Made by a program: the position numbers and the translations under genes | Notes under the pieces: generated by a model | Databases searched by the model: none | What the model was told of the DNA's origin: nothing | Seen by the model: only the letters and a program-made list of their open reading frames with translations | Part shown: one piece after another, positions 1 through 7,897 of the stretch | How positions within the stretch are numbered: position 1 is the stretch's first letter | Layout: every line of letters begins with the position of its first letter | NCBI GenBank assembly: GCA_013216135.1 | Contig: JABSOS010000021.1 | Location: forward strand, 1-52,051 | Reading direction: 5' to 3' | DNA: 52,051 nt | Source: Candidatus Caenarcanales bacterium | GTDB lineage: Bacteria > Cyanobacteriota > Vampirovibrionia > LMEP-6097

Positions 1-36
1 TCTCCTGTATCTCAATTCACTAGAGAACTTCACTTT

Positions 37-1341
37 TTATTTTTTGTCAATTAGTTCCTTTTCTTGAGGGAGAGCCTGGTCTGCTTCTCTTAGTTTTTGC
101 ATTTTGAGTTCGAGGGCTTTTTGTTTTTCCTCGTAGTCTCTTGATCGAGTTCGATAATCTTCATTTGAGATGATGCCATCTAGTTTATCTTCATACATTA
201 CAGCTAAACGTTTTTTATATTTTGTATATTCTGCTTGATATATTGAAAGCTCAGCTTCACCATGGTCTCTTTTAGTTTGATTAGCTTCCTTGAGTATCTT
301 TTTAAGTTCTCTAAGTTCTTCATCTTCAATTTTAATTTGTGAATAAAGTTCTAAAATCTGCTTGGTGATTTTTTCTTCGCTAATATATTTAGCTCCGTGC
401 TTTTTGTAGTGTTCAGTGCATTTATAGTAAGTGTATTTTCCACCTTTCTTCTTCTCTCCTGAGATTGAAGAACCACATTCAGCACATTTTATTAAACCTC
501 GATAAATTAGTGGCACTATACCTGATTTTACACCTTTATTTTTCTGACCATTTGCACTCTTGATGCTCTGGACTTGATAGAACAAATCTTCTGGAATCAT
601 ATGCTCGTATCTATGAGGATACTCTTTGCCTTTATATGTCATAGTACCAATATAAAATTTATTCTTTAGGATTGCATCAATCTGGCTTTTACCAAGATCA
701 ACTCCAAACTCTTCTTTAATCTTACGCATTAAACCAAGTAAGGAAATGGCGCCTACTGAATAGGTTTCAAACATAAACTTAACTACTTGAGCTTTAAAAT
801 CATCAAAAATAATATCTTTGCGCTTACCTTCTGCTATGTTTTTATAACCATATGGGGCTTTACCTGGACACTCTAAATTATCTAATTTAGTCTGGGCAGA
901 TTTGATACCATCTTCCCTGAGCCTATTTATCATTTGCTTGCCTAAGAAAACTTTCATATCCCAACTTAAGATGTCAGTACCTATTGAGTTTTTATTGAGA
1001 ATTAACCTGTCATCTACAAAATGGATTTCTTTATCATGCTCTTTCATTAACGAGTCCGCAAGGCAATAATCGTAATTGTTTCTTGTAAATCTATCGACTC
1101 GAAATGCAACTATATACTTGATGTCACTATTTCTTTTTACAAAAGAAATCATCTCATTAAATTTCTTTCTAATCCCATGATCAGCACTTTCACTAAAAAC
1201 AAATTCTTTAATAATTTCAAAATCTCGCTCATTTGCATATCTACGTAATTTAGGTAATTGAATATCCTTAAGCGATAAACCTTCTTTTTCTTGCTTAGAG
1301 GTACTTACCCTAGCTAGGATCACACATTTTTGAGCTGTCAT
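37..1341 (-). CDS. Large serine recombinase (resolvase/integrase family)
   Basis: This is a site-specific DNA recombinase of about 434 residues. The N-terminal resolvase domain (roughly residues 5-150) has the RVSTSKQ motif, where Ser13 is the expected nucleophile, and the DRFTR arginine cluster. A Recombinase domain follows around residues 170-280. A zinc ribbon (CAEC, then YYKC) lies near residue 300, followed by a long charged coiled coil. This is the standard large-serine-recombinase architecture. The open frame extends upstream to 1461, but those 40 residues are unlike the family. I chose the ATG at 1341 because it starts the resolvase fold directly. The gene is divergent from the small-protein/reverse-transcriptase operon. 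It probably moves, or once moved, the element at the left of the window. No att site could be recognised. Confidence 0.9.
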   Translation of the reverse strand: MTAQKCVILARVSTSKQEKEGLSLKDIQLPKLRRYANERDFEIIKEFVFSESADHGIRKKFNEMISFVKRNSDIKYIVAFRVDRFTRNNYDYCLADSLMKEHDKEIHFVDDRLILNKNSIGTDILSWDMKVFLGKQMINRLREDGIKSAQTKLDNLECPGKAPYGYKNIAEGKRKDIIFDDFKAQVVKFMFETYSVGAISLLGLMRKIKEEFGVDLGKSQIDAILKNKFYIGTMTYKGKEYPHRYEHMIPEDLFYQVQSIKSANGQKNKGVKSGIVPLIYRGLIKCAECGSSISGEKKKGGKYTYYKCTEHYKKHGAKYISEEKITKQILELYSQIKIEDEELRELKKILKEANQTKRDHGEAELSIYQAEYTKYKKRLAVMYEDKLDGIISNEDYRTRSRDYEEKQKALELKMQKLREADQALPQEKELIDKK

Positions 1342-1431
1342 TATTTTAATGATAGTCCAAATGTTGACAAATGTGAAATAGTTTGTTGCAAATAATTTCT
1401 TATTTCCCAAATCAATTTTCCGAAAAGATAA

Positions 1432-1461
1432 ATTAACAAAAACGTTTTTTAAAACTGTCAA
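1432..1461 (-). promoter_or_regulatory. Candidate sigma70-type promoter for the recombinase
   Basis: On the minus strand a perfect TTGACA (1456-1461) is followed after 18 bp by GTTAAT (1432-1437). This gives a leader of roughly 85 nt before the chosen ATG at 1341. It supports the shorter start, because a start at 1461 would lie inside the promoter. This is sequence inspection only. Confidence 0.4.
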
Positions 1462-1556
1462 AAAACAAATCTAGAAAAGGCTTTCAGTGTTTAACTCTAT
1501 GTGTTAATCTAAAAGTAATAATTTCAAATTAAATCTCAAAGGGAGGGGCCGAGAAA

Positions 1557-1697
1557 ATGAAACATTGCTTTAACTTAAACAAAGATGCTGATGAGCAACT
1601 TTATTTTTTAGTTGATCATTACAACTTATCAAAAAGTGCATTAATTAGATTCGTAATAAAACAGCACTATAAAAGTTTAGAAACAATACAAAAGTAA
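1557..1697 (+). CDS. Small ribbon-helix-helix (CopG/Arc-like) protein
   Basis: This is a 46-residue protein, first gene of the plus-strand operon. A very strong Shine-Dalgarno (AAAGGGAGGGG, 1539-1549) precedes the ATG. The sequence has the ribbon-helix-helix layout: a short N-terminal strand (KHCFNL), then a helix with DEQLYFLVDHY, then LSKSALIRFVIKQHY. Such proteins bind DNA as dimers and often autoregulate small operons on mobile elements. Here it sits directly upstream of a small TTG-start protein and the reverse transcriptase. I infer that it is the operon's repressor. The target is unknown. Confidence 0.7.
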   Translation: MKHCFNLNKDADEQLYFLVDHYNLSKSALIRFVIKQHYKSLETIQK

Positions 1698-1710
1698 ATT
1701 AGGGGACAAA

Positions 1711-1878
1711 TTGAGTATTAATCAAGATTCTGGAGCTAATCCAGAAACTAAGGGAGAGTTTTGCAAAAAATCAAGATTCACAAGAAGTGAACTTCAGGAA
1801 CTTGCTGACTTTTGTCTATTGCTCAACAGAATTGACCAAAAGAATAAGAGGAAACAAAAGAATGACAGTAAAGAATAA
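1711..1878 (+). CDS. Small charged protein upstream of the reverse transcriptase
   Basis: A 55-residue reading frame starts with TTG at 1711, five bases after an AGGGGA ribosome-binding site (1701-1706). Its end overlaps the chosen reverse-transcriptase start by 17 bp, suggesting translational coupling. The product is hydrophilic, with a predicted helix (SELQELADFCLLLNRI) and a Lys/Asn/Gln-rich tail. I do not recognise a family. Good RBS spacing, gapless packing between the flanking genes and the overlap argue that it is real. The rare start codon leaves some doubt. Confidence 0.5.
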   Translation: MSINQDSGANPETKGEFCKKSRFTRSELQELADFCLLLNRIDQKNKRKQKNDSKE

Positions 1879-3076
1879 GAGCATAAAACTATTTTTAAAT
1901 GACTCGATTAATGAAGGGGAATTTTTGTATAGCTTAAAAACAACAGCTTCAGTTGAAATGAACAATCATAAAAATAAGCGAAGATACCCAGAGTTGTTAA
2001 AACCTTTTATAGAAGAACTTAAAAAGAGATTTTATAAAAATACCTCAGTTCATAATATAATGCCCTTAGTTGATGAAGATGTTTTACTCGCTTGCTTTAA
2101 GTTACTTAAAGACAATTATTCAAAAAAAGCTTATAAAATTCACCTAGAAAGTAATCTCTCTTACTTACTAGATAGATTGAAAAATCAAAGATACGAATTT
2201 AAACCCTTAAGAACTAAGTTTATTAACAAAAAGAATAAGCCTAGAAAAGTATATATAGAGGAAATTGAGGACAAGATCGTTAGTAAATTAATGTCAATAA
2301 TTCTTGAAGTTGCTTTTCTTCGTAATTTTAAAGATTTTGTCTATTCTTATATTCCTGGACGCTCTTGTAAATGCGCATTCAAGGCTATAGATAGTAATCT
2401 TAAAACTCAGCAAGAACCTTATTTATTGCAGTTAGATATTTATAAATGTTTTGATAACATCAATATGAAAATAGTTAAAAGACTGATTAAAAAAAGAATT
2501 AAAGATCTATCTTTTTTAAAGCTTCTAAATAAAAGATTTCGAATAAGAAGAAAATCGACTCTCCAGGGATTAGCCACTGGAGCAATTATAAGTAATATCT
2601 TCTTAAACAAAGTGTTTGATTCGTGGTACTCAGAGACCATGAGCAGCAAAATCCAGACTTGGGCTATCAGATACTCTGATAATTTTATATTTGGTATCGA
2701 TAAACCTGAGCTAAGTGAAGCCTTAATAGCCGAATTTAGTTCACGGTTAGAACAATATGGCTTGAAGCTGAATACTAGTAAAACTCAATTTAGAGACCTA
2801 TCTAAAGAGAGTATGAAAATATTTGGCTTGCGTTCAAGCTATATAGATTCTAGTCTAGAACTTCAGATTCCAGACAATAAAATTATTGATATTAAAGAGA
2901 AGTTATTAAAGCTATCTAGGACATCTAAGGATAAAGAGAAGTGTTTAGATGATAGTTATAAGCTATTACTTAATCACTTTAACTATTATGGTATTAAGAA
3001 TCATCTTAATATCTTTCTGGATTTATGTAATTTGGCAAAGGGTTATATAAGTCATTGTAACTCCTATAAACTTTAA
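1862..3076 (+). CDS. Group II-like reverse transcriptase with atypical YSDN box
   Basis: This is an RNA-directed DNA polymerase-like protein of about 404 residues. Motifs in order: a fingers region (FINKKNKPRKVYIEEIEDKI), YIPGRSCKCAFKAI, motif A LQLDIYKCFDNIN (Asp192), the QG box STLQGLATGAIISN, the catalytic box RYSDNFIFG (residues 270-278), YGLKLNTSKTQF, and a thumb-like end containing LLNHFNYYG, which recalls the maturase X region. No endonuclease domain is present. The catalytic YxDD tetrad reads Y-S-D-N, so one metal-binding aspartate is replaced by asparagine. The frame is open from 1787, but the ATG at 1862 is preceded by AGAGG and removes an unrelated N-terminus. Domesticated, retron-like or defence RTs are possible. 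An intron RNA was not identified. Confidence 0.85.
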   Translation: MTVKNKSIKLFLNDSINEGEFLYSLKTTASVEMNNHKNKRRYPELLKPFIEELKKRFYKNTSVHNIMPLVDEDVLLACFKLLKDNYSKKAYKIHLESNLSYLLDRLKNQRYEFKPLRTKFINKKNKPRKVYIEEIEDKIVSKLMSIILEVAFLRNFKDFVYSYIPGRSCKCAFKAIDSNLKTQQEPYLLQLDIYKCFDNINMKIVKRLIKKRIKDLSFLKLLNKRFRIRRKSTLQGLATGAIISNIFLNKVFDSWYSETMSSKIQTWAIRYSDNFIFGIDKPELSEALIAEFSSRLEQYGLKLNTSKTQFRDLSKESMKIFGLRSSYIDSSLELQIPDNKIIDIKEKLLKLSRTSKDKEKCLDDSYKLLLNHFNYYGIKNHLNIFLDLCNLAKGYISHCNSYKL

Positions 3077-3085
3077 GTCAAAACG

Positions 3086-3154
3086 TTTGAGCGTTCACAA
3101 AGGATAAACAATAATCCTGATTTAATGGACTTTACCCTAATCCGAACGCTCAAA
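3086..3154 (+). repeat. 11-bp inverted repeat after the reverse transcriptase
   Basis: TTTGAGCGTTC (3086-3096) is exactly complementary to GAACGCTCAAA (3144-3154). Inside the 47-nt loop a second 5-bp stem can form (AGGAT 3101-3105 with ATCCT 3114-3118). The right arm runs into GCTTTTTT, so the structure could serve as a terminator. The long nested loop could also be a structured RNA linked to the reverse transcriptase. Confidence 0.6.
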
Positions 3155-3194
3155 GCTTTTTTAATAAACATAACTAATTAATAAGGAGATAATT

Positions 3195-3770
3195 ATGGAT
3201 AAAAACATTCCAGTAGAAATAGAAAATAAACAATATTTAGTGAGAAATATTTATAAGCTTAATAAAGCATTATTACCTAACAAGCACAATCATTATACAG
3301 CCAACAGCTTCTCAAGTGACTGTGACCAAAAGTTAAGAACTCTTGTTAATGAATTATATGAGTTTATTTCACAAGAAAATACCGAGTTCCAGAAACATGA
3401 AAAGCTTATTAAGGAACTTATAGTTAAATCAAATTCCAGTAATGATGACGTAATTTATAAATATTCTTTTGATTACAAAATGCTAGTAACTTCACTATTG
3501 ATAGAACTTCCAAGGCTCGGGTCAATAGGTTCAGAGGCTTTAATTGCTTATGTCTATTATTCAAAAAAGAAACCCTTAAGCTTGAAGATTCAGCACATCC
3601 AGAACATATTAAGCAGATATAGTAAATTGTTTTTTTACCATAACCCTTTTGCATATGATGCTCTAGCAAATAATAAAACAGCTAAAGAATTTAAAGAAAA
3701 GAATATTTCCTTGTGTAAAAAGATTTTAAAGCTAATTAATAGTGCTTTGCAGAGAGGTTCTGTTTTATAA
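3195..3770 (+). CDS. Hypothetical protein, last gene of the RT block
   Basis: This is a 191-residue protein starting at an ATG with a good Shine-Dalgarno (AAGGAGA). It is predominantly helical and Lys/Asn-rich. A more hydrophobic middle (LVTSLLIELPRLGSIGSEALIAYVYY) is not clearly a membrane span. I recognise no family. It lies 118 bp downstream of the reverse transcriptase on the same strand, separated only by the inverted repeat, and may belong to the same functional cassette. That link is inferred from position alone. Confidence 0.65.
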   Translation: MDKNIPVEIENKQYLVRNIYKLNKALLPNKHNHYTANSFSSDCDQKLRTLVNELYEFISQENTEFQKHEKLIKELIVKSNSSNDDVIYKYSFDYKMLVTSLLIELPRLGSIGSEALIAYVYYSKKKPLSLKIQHIQNILSRYSKLFFYHNPFAYDALANNKTAKEFKEKNISLCKKILKLINSALQRGSVL

Positions 3771-3828
3771 GAGTTGTCAATTTCTTTTATGAAACCTCAC
3801 AACATAAAGCAAATTAACAGAAATAAAT

Positions 3829-4602
3829 TTAGGAATCAAGAATTTTATTTTTTGTTTTATGAAATTCTTCCTCACTGATAAGACCTTTTTCTTTCAAATC
3901 AGCTAATCTTTCAATTTGGTCTATTTGAGATTCGACATATTTAGAGTTACGGCGTAAAGAATTTTCTTTATTATATTTTTGATCAAACTCTACTTCATCC
4001 ATTAATAATAAAAATACACCTTCTATAAAGCCAATTAGCATAGGTATCCAAGTCCAGAAAAATAATAAATACCAAAGACCAGATACTTTAGATAAATAGA
4101 ATTTATGTATTCCAAAACTCCCTAAAAATATTGCTAAAAGAGCTGCTGTAGTTTTATTCTTACTCGAATGATTTGCTCGTTTTGAAGCTAATTTGGAGCT
4201 ATTTTTGTCAATTTGATAATCATTTAATTTGCACATATAATTTTCATTTTGCTCTTCATAAAAATCTATAATAGACTTAGTTTCAGTAGTTATTTGATCT
4301 TCAGGCAAAAACCTCGAGTACTTTACATAAGAATAAATGCAAATAAGTAATTCAAAACCTCCATATAAACCAGCAAGTATCAGTGATGTATTTATAAAAA
4401 ATTCAATCAAAGTATACTCATAGTAATAATTGACACTATAAACTAATCCAAAAAGACTTATTGATAATAAAAAACCACCCTTAACTAAAGCAGATCTAAA
4501 GAAAGATCTACGTTCAGAAGTTTTGGGCTTAATATGCTCTTCATCAAATTTACTGAACAATGAAGAAACTTTTGAAAATATAGACTGAATTTGCTTTTTC
4601 AT
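3829..4602 (-). CDS. TM2-domain membrane protein with C-terminal SHOCT
   Basis: This is a 257-residue integral membrane protein. Two N-terminal membrane spans (about residues 38-85) are followed by a basic loop. A TM2 domain around residues 145-205 has the signature LGSFGIHKFYLS and two hydrophobic helices separated by a short turn. The C-terminus matches the SHOCT pattern (short C-terminal helical module), with IERLADLKEKGLISEEEF. Proteins of this kind are common and their biochemical role is unknown. SHOCT may mediate oligomerisation. It is transcribed in the same direction as the two secreted-protein genes upstream, with a gap of about 50 bp. Confidence 0.85.
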   Translation of the reverse strand: MKKQIQSIFSKVSSLFSKFDEEHIKPKTSERRSFFRSALVKGGFLLSISLFGLVYSVNYYYEYTLIEFFINTSLILAGLYGGFELLICIYSYVKYSRFLPEDQITTETKSIIDFYEEQNENYMCKLNDYQIDKNSSKLASKRANHSSKNKTTAALLAIFLGSFGIHKFYLSKVSGLWYLLFFWTWIPMLIGFIEGVFLLLMDEVEFDQKYNKENSLRRNSKYVESQIDQIERLADLKEKGLISEEEFHKTKNKILDS

Positions 4603-4651
4603 AAAAATTGATGAGACGGGGAAGGTTATCCATCCCTGTCTCTTACCTTAT

Positions 4652-4963
4652 CTAATCACCATAAACAGTGGTTTTCCATTTACTAAAAACTATATAGTTC
4701 TTTTTTTCATAATCTACAAAACTTACTTTACGTACATTTCCATTTTCGGCTGCTGTATGAACTCCTCCGTCACCAAATTCAAATAAACCTAAAATAGAAA
4801 TTAATTTAGATTCACCTTTTTTCATCTGGTATAAATTATTAGGCACTGCCCCTGTGGCATGCCCTGGAAGTGTAGATTCATTAAATAAAGCAGCATTAGC
4901 TGGCACAGCCAGACTTGCAACTAAACCTACAGCAACTAATATTTTATTGATTTTATTTTTCAT
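4652..4963 (-). CDS. Secreted TRL-like family protein
   Basis: This is a 103-residue protein with a cleavable signal peptide (positive KNKINK, hydrophobic core, then VPANA) and a strong AGGAG Shine-Dalgarno. The mature part has the features of the TRL-like family: ATGAVP near the start, SILGLFEFGDGGVHTAAENGNVRKVSFVDYE in two halves, and a short beta tail. These are small periplasmic or lipoprotein-like proteins of unknown function in many Gram-negative bacteria. The stop is TAG. The next gene upstream (4984) is also a small secreted protein only 20 bp away, so the two are probably co-transcribed. Confidence 0.8.
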   Translation of the reverse strand: MKNKINKILVAVGLVASLAVPANAALFNESTLPGHATGAVPNNLYQMKKGESKLISILGLFEFGDGGVHTAAENGNVRKVSFVDYEKKNYIVFSKWKTTVYGD

Positions 4964-4983
4964 TTCTTTCTCCTTTTTTAAAC

Positions 4984-5247
4984 CTATTTAACATGAACAA
5001 TATATTTCCCACCACGATCTTCAAGCTCGTAATGGTATTTTAAATATCCATTCTTTTTACACCAAACACTAAAATTATCATTCCATGGCAGTCTGTCAGC
5101 ATGATCCACTTCGTCACAGCTATAACCAAATATCTTTATATAGCTTTGAAGAGCTTTTATAATTTTTGGATCTTTGATGCTGTAACTCGTTTCGGCAAAA
5201 GCTGAAGAGCTTACTAAAAAACAACATATTACTAATAATGTACGCAT
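4984..5247 (-). CDS. Small secreted protein of unknown function
   Basis: This is an 87-residue protein with a signal peptide (VICCFLVSSSAFA). The mature domain is about 68 residues and has two cysteines (YSCDEV and VWCKKNG) that could form a disulfide. The end is beta-rich (YLKYHYELEDRGGKYIVHV). AGGAG sits 8 nt before the ATG. I do not recognise the family. It is first in a probable minus-strand operon with the TRL-like gene, downstream of the hairpin-rich non-coding region 5290-5480, which would fall in its 5' leader or promoter region. Confidence 0.7.
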   Translation of the reverse strand: MRTLLVICCFLVSSSAFAETSYSIKDPKIIKALQSYIKIFGYSCDEVDHADRLPWNDNFSVWCKKNGYLKYHYELEDRGGKYIVHVK

Positions 5248-5289
5248 TATATGAACTCCTATATTTATCTATTTATTTAACTCTTAAAT

Positions 5290-5480
5290 TATAAGAGCCG
5301 GGAGTTCATAGTTCGCCTAATAGAACGAATACCATAGTCTTTAAGCTAAGAAGCTCTGGACATGCACCATAGTCTCCCGGCTAAAAAGCCAGGAGATATC
5401 GTTTTTACAGTCTGATATCTCTATCGACTGCTATTAGGGAGGCTATGAAACCCCAAGATTACATAAAGTAATCTCGTATA
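5290..5480. other. Hairpin-rich non-coding stretch (possible structured RNA)
   Basis: The gap 5248-5794 has no credible gene. Within it are three inverted repeats in series: AGCCGGGAG (5296-5304) with CTCCCGGCT (5374-5382), GAGATATC (5393-5400) with GATATCTC (5414-5421), and AGATTAC (5457-5463) with GTAATCT (5469-5475). The first encloses about 69 nt that contain a repeated ACCATAGTC (5331-5339, 5366-5374). The GC-rich closing stem is striking in such AT-rich DNA. It lies upstream of the minus-strand secreted-protein gene. It does not match any riboswitch or housekeeping RNA I know. I see nothing definite in the remaining 5481-5794. Confidence 0.45.
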
Positions 5481-5794
5481 TAACTTTACTTAAAAAAGAT
5501 GACTATTGCAAGTTTATTTATCACTCACATGAAAAAGTTAGTTACTTTTCCTCTTTCATAATATATAGATTCTATTTAGCTTAAAAAACTGTTTTAGAGT
5601 CGCTTTTGACTAACTTATGATTGTCATGAATCATAAGTTAAGCATTACAAAACCTCTAAAAATTATATCCCAGCAATAGCTATAAAAAAACAAACTACCC
5701 TGTAAAAAGATAAGCCACATTTAAGAGGCTTATATATTTATTTAATCATAATTTATGGTGATAAAAGTAAGTTCAAAGCACTATCATAAATACA

Positions 5795-7087
5795 ATGAAT
5801 ATTGAAATAGTCATTCCCATAATCATTTTATTAATAGCAGTAATTTACTATCAATTCAAAGTCATAAATAAATTAAAGAATCGCTATGGAAGAATTATTG
5901 ATATTGATTCAGAATCTGAGAGGTTAAGTAAGTCTTTATCTGAAATGAAAGCCAATTATAATCAAAAAAAAGATATCTTTGACAAGTTATCAGATTCTCT
6001 AAAAATTTATGAAGAACGTTACGGTTTAATTGAGCTTGGTTTTTATGAACCTATATTTGAATTTAGCACTTCTGATGAATATAAATATGAGATCAATAAT
6101 ATTAGGGAAGAGCAAAAGTACATGTTACAAAATAAAACAGCTATATTTTGTAATACCGAGTGGACTATTGATGGAAGCAGGTCTAAAGGAAAGAGTAGTA
6201 CAAATAAAAATATAAAACTTACTGCAAGAGCTTTTAATAATGAATGTGATTCCTTAATTTTAAAAGTCAGATGGAATAATTACAAAAAAATTGAAGAGAG
6301 AATAGAAAAAACTTACGAATCAATTAACAAGCTTAATATATCAAATGGTGTTCAAATTTCTAAAGAATACTTGGATTTGAAATTAAAGGAATTGAATGCA
6401 ACCTATTTGTATGCAGAGAAAAAATACCAGGAAAAACAAGAACAGTTTGAAATAAGACAGAGAATAAGAGAAGAAGAAAAACTAGAAAAGGAAATTGAGA
6501 AAGCCGAAGAGGAAGAAGAGAAATATCAAAAATTACTTAATAAAACTCTTAATAGTTTAAAAAAAGCTACTGGAGAAAAGCTTGAATCTCTTCAAAGTAA
6601 AGTTAAAGAACTAGAAGCCAAATTAAAAGAGAGTCAGGACAAAAATAAAAGGGCTAAATCTATGGCTCAACAGACAAAAGTTGGATACGTTTATGTCATC
6701 TCAAATATAGGCTCATTTGGTGATAACGTCTTTAAAATTGGTATGACTAGGCGATTAGAACCATTAGATCGAGTTAAAGAGCTTGGTGATGCAAGTGTTC
6801 CTTTTTCATTTGATGTCCATGCAATGATCTATTCAAATAATGCACCAGAATTAGAAAATAGATTACATAAAGCCTTTAATTCAAAAAAACTTAATTTAAT
6901 AAATAATAGAAAAGAATTTTTTACTGTTTCACTTGATCAGATTGAAAATGAACTTAAAAATCATGATGATATTGAAACTAATTTGATAAAAGTAGCTGAG
7001 GCAAAAGAATATTATCAATCTCTAGCAATAAGAAATTCAGTTGAAGAAAGTAACTTGATTGAGTATTCCTTCCCTGACTCAATTTAG
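5795..7087 (+). CDS. Membrane-anchored T5orf172 (GIY-YIG-like) protein
   Basis: This is a 430-residue protein of DUF4041/T5orf172 architecture. An N-terminal membrane anchor (about residues 3-20) is followed by a helical DUF4041-like part. A long charged coiled coil occupies about residues 190-290. The C-terminal T5orf172 domain (about 298-375) has GYVYVISN, VFKIGMTRR, RVKELGDASVPF and ELENRLHKAF. That domain belongs to the GIY-YIG nuclease-like superfamily and is frequent in phages and mobile DNA. Tyr, Arg and Glu typical of the fold are visible, but nuclease activity is not assured. The gene stands alone, with hairpin-rich DNA upstream and a convergent neighbour downstream. A defence or phage-related role is possible but unproven. 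Confidence 0.8.
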   Translation: MNIEIVIPIIILLIAVIYYQFKVINKLKNRYGRIIDIDSESERLSKSLSEMKANYNQKKDIFDKLSDSLKIYEERYGLIELGFYEPIFEFSTSDEYKYEINNIREEQKYMLQNKTAIFCNTEWTIDGSRSKGKSSTNKNIKLTARAFNNECDSLILKVRWNNYKKIEERIEKTYESINKLNISNGVQISKEYLDLKLKELNATYLYAEKKYQEKQEQFEIRQRIREEEKLEKEIEKAEEEEEKYQKLLNKTLNSLKKATGEKLESLQSKVKELEAKLKESQDKNKRAKSMAQQTKVGYVYVISNIGSFGDNVFKIGMTRRLEPLDRVKELGDASVPFSFDVHAMIYSNNAPELENRLHKAFNSKKLNLINNRKEFFTVSLDQIENELKNHDDIETNLIKVAEAKEYYQSLAIRNSVEESNLIEYSFPDSI

Positions 7088-7108
7088 CTATAAATTGATA
7101 ATTTTTAC

Positions 7109-7468
7109 TTAGTAAGCAACAGATTTAAATGCAGAATATAAATTATTTAAAGTAACCAAATCAACAGATTGAGAATTCAGTTGACTTAATGCTTTTAGAG
7201 CTTTTTGTTTGTTTGTTAGTTTATGAGGTGTCGCATAATTTTCTGCCTGTTGTTCATCGTTTAATTTGACTCTTGTTGTATCTGTATTTAAAGATGTTTG
7301 TGACTTCTCACTATCTTCTTTATCAGAAGTTTTTTTTGATTCAAGTCTTGCTTCGAACAATTGCTTAAATTCATCTTTTGAAAAAGCTTTAGTCTTATCA
7401 GAGCCCTGCTGATTTCGCTCTATCATTAATTTATTTAAGTCCAACCTTGTTGTATTAACACTATTCAT
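7109..7468 (-). CDS. Hypothetical hydrophilic protein
   Basis: This is a 119-residue, highly charged protein with a central Lys/Asp/Glu/Ser-rich low-complexity segment (about residues 40-75). A helical C-terminus (NKQKALKALSQLNSQSVDLVTLNNLYSAF, residues 86-114) follows. There is no signal peptide or membrane span. I do not recognise it. It converges with the T5orf172 gene, ending 22 bp away. Confidence 0.5.
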   Translation of the reverse strand: MNSVNTTRLDLNKLMIERNQQGSDKTKAFSKDEFKQLFEARLESKKTSDKEDSEKSQTSLNTDTTRVKLNDEQQAENYATPHKLTNKQKALKALSQLNSQSVDLVTLNNLYSAFKSVAY

Positions 7469-7609
7469 TAAAGAGTTACCTTTAATTACTAATTAACCAC
7501 TAATTTATTTATTGGGTAAACAGTTAAGTGGTGTATTCAGTTTTAAAGCAATCATTTGAAAGAACAAGGCTATATAGATGACTAAATTCTAATCTTAGCT
7601 TAATCAATT

Positions 7610-7897
7610 CTAATGGCTTCGATAAACATCTCTTCTATGTCCTACTTTCTCAACATAAATAATATTTTTCTCAATTTCTCTAATACTAATTATGAGTCTA
7701 TAGTCACCAAAGCGCTTTTTATAAACATATAGATTCTGATCACCTTTCAATTTATCAAAGCTATTTTCTCTTAACCAAGATAAATCTAGTTTTTCTATGT
7801 CCGTGATGGTTTTTAGAAGTTTAAGGATTTGTTTAATTCTATTTTTATCTATAGATTCTATATCTTTTTTGAATTTCTTATAATATTTGATGTTCAA
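7610..7897 (-). CDS. RelE/ParE-type mRNA interferase toxin
   Basis: This is a 95-residue protein with the RelE/ParE-superfamily plan: KYYKKFKKDIESID, a helical hairpin, KLKGDQNLYVYKKRFGDYRLI, and the terminal strand motif VGHRRDVYRSH. RelE-type toxins cleave mRNA on the ribosome, and the C-terminal Arg/Tyr cluster seen here is typical. Its start lies inside the 3' end of the upstream Panacea-domain gene (20-bp overlap), so translation is coupled and the pair forms a toxin-antitoxin operon with the antitoxin first. Confidence 0.85.
   Translation of the reverse strand: MNIKYYKKFKKDIESIDKNRIKQILKLLKTITDIEKLDLSWLRENSFDKLKGDQNLYVYKKRFGDYRLIISIREIEKNIIYVEKVGHRRDVYRSH

Noticed and set aside
1557..3194. 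Retron or diversity-generating retroelement
   Set aside because: No msr/msd-like RNA with the retron a1/a2 pattern and no template/variable repeat pair or Avd-like gene was found. RT motifs look more group II-like.
5296..5382. Known riboswitch or tmRNA/6S/RNase P RNA
   Set aside because: None of the conserved core sequences of these RNAs that I know is present.
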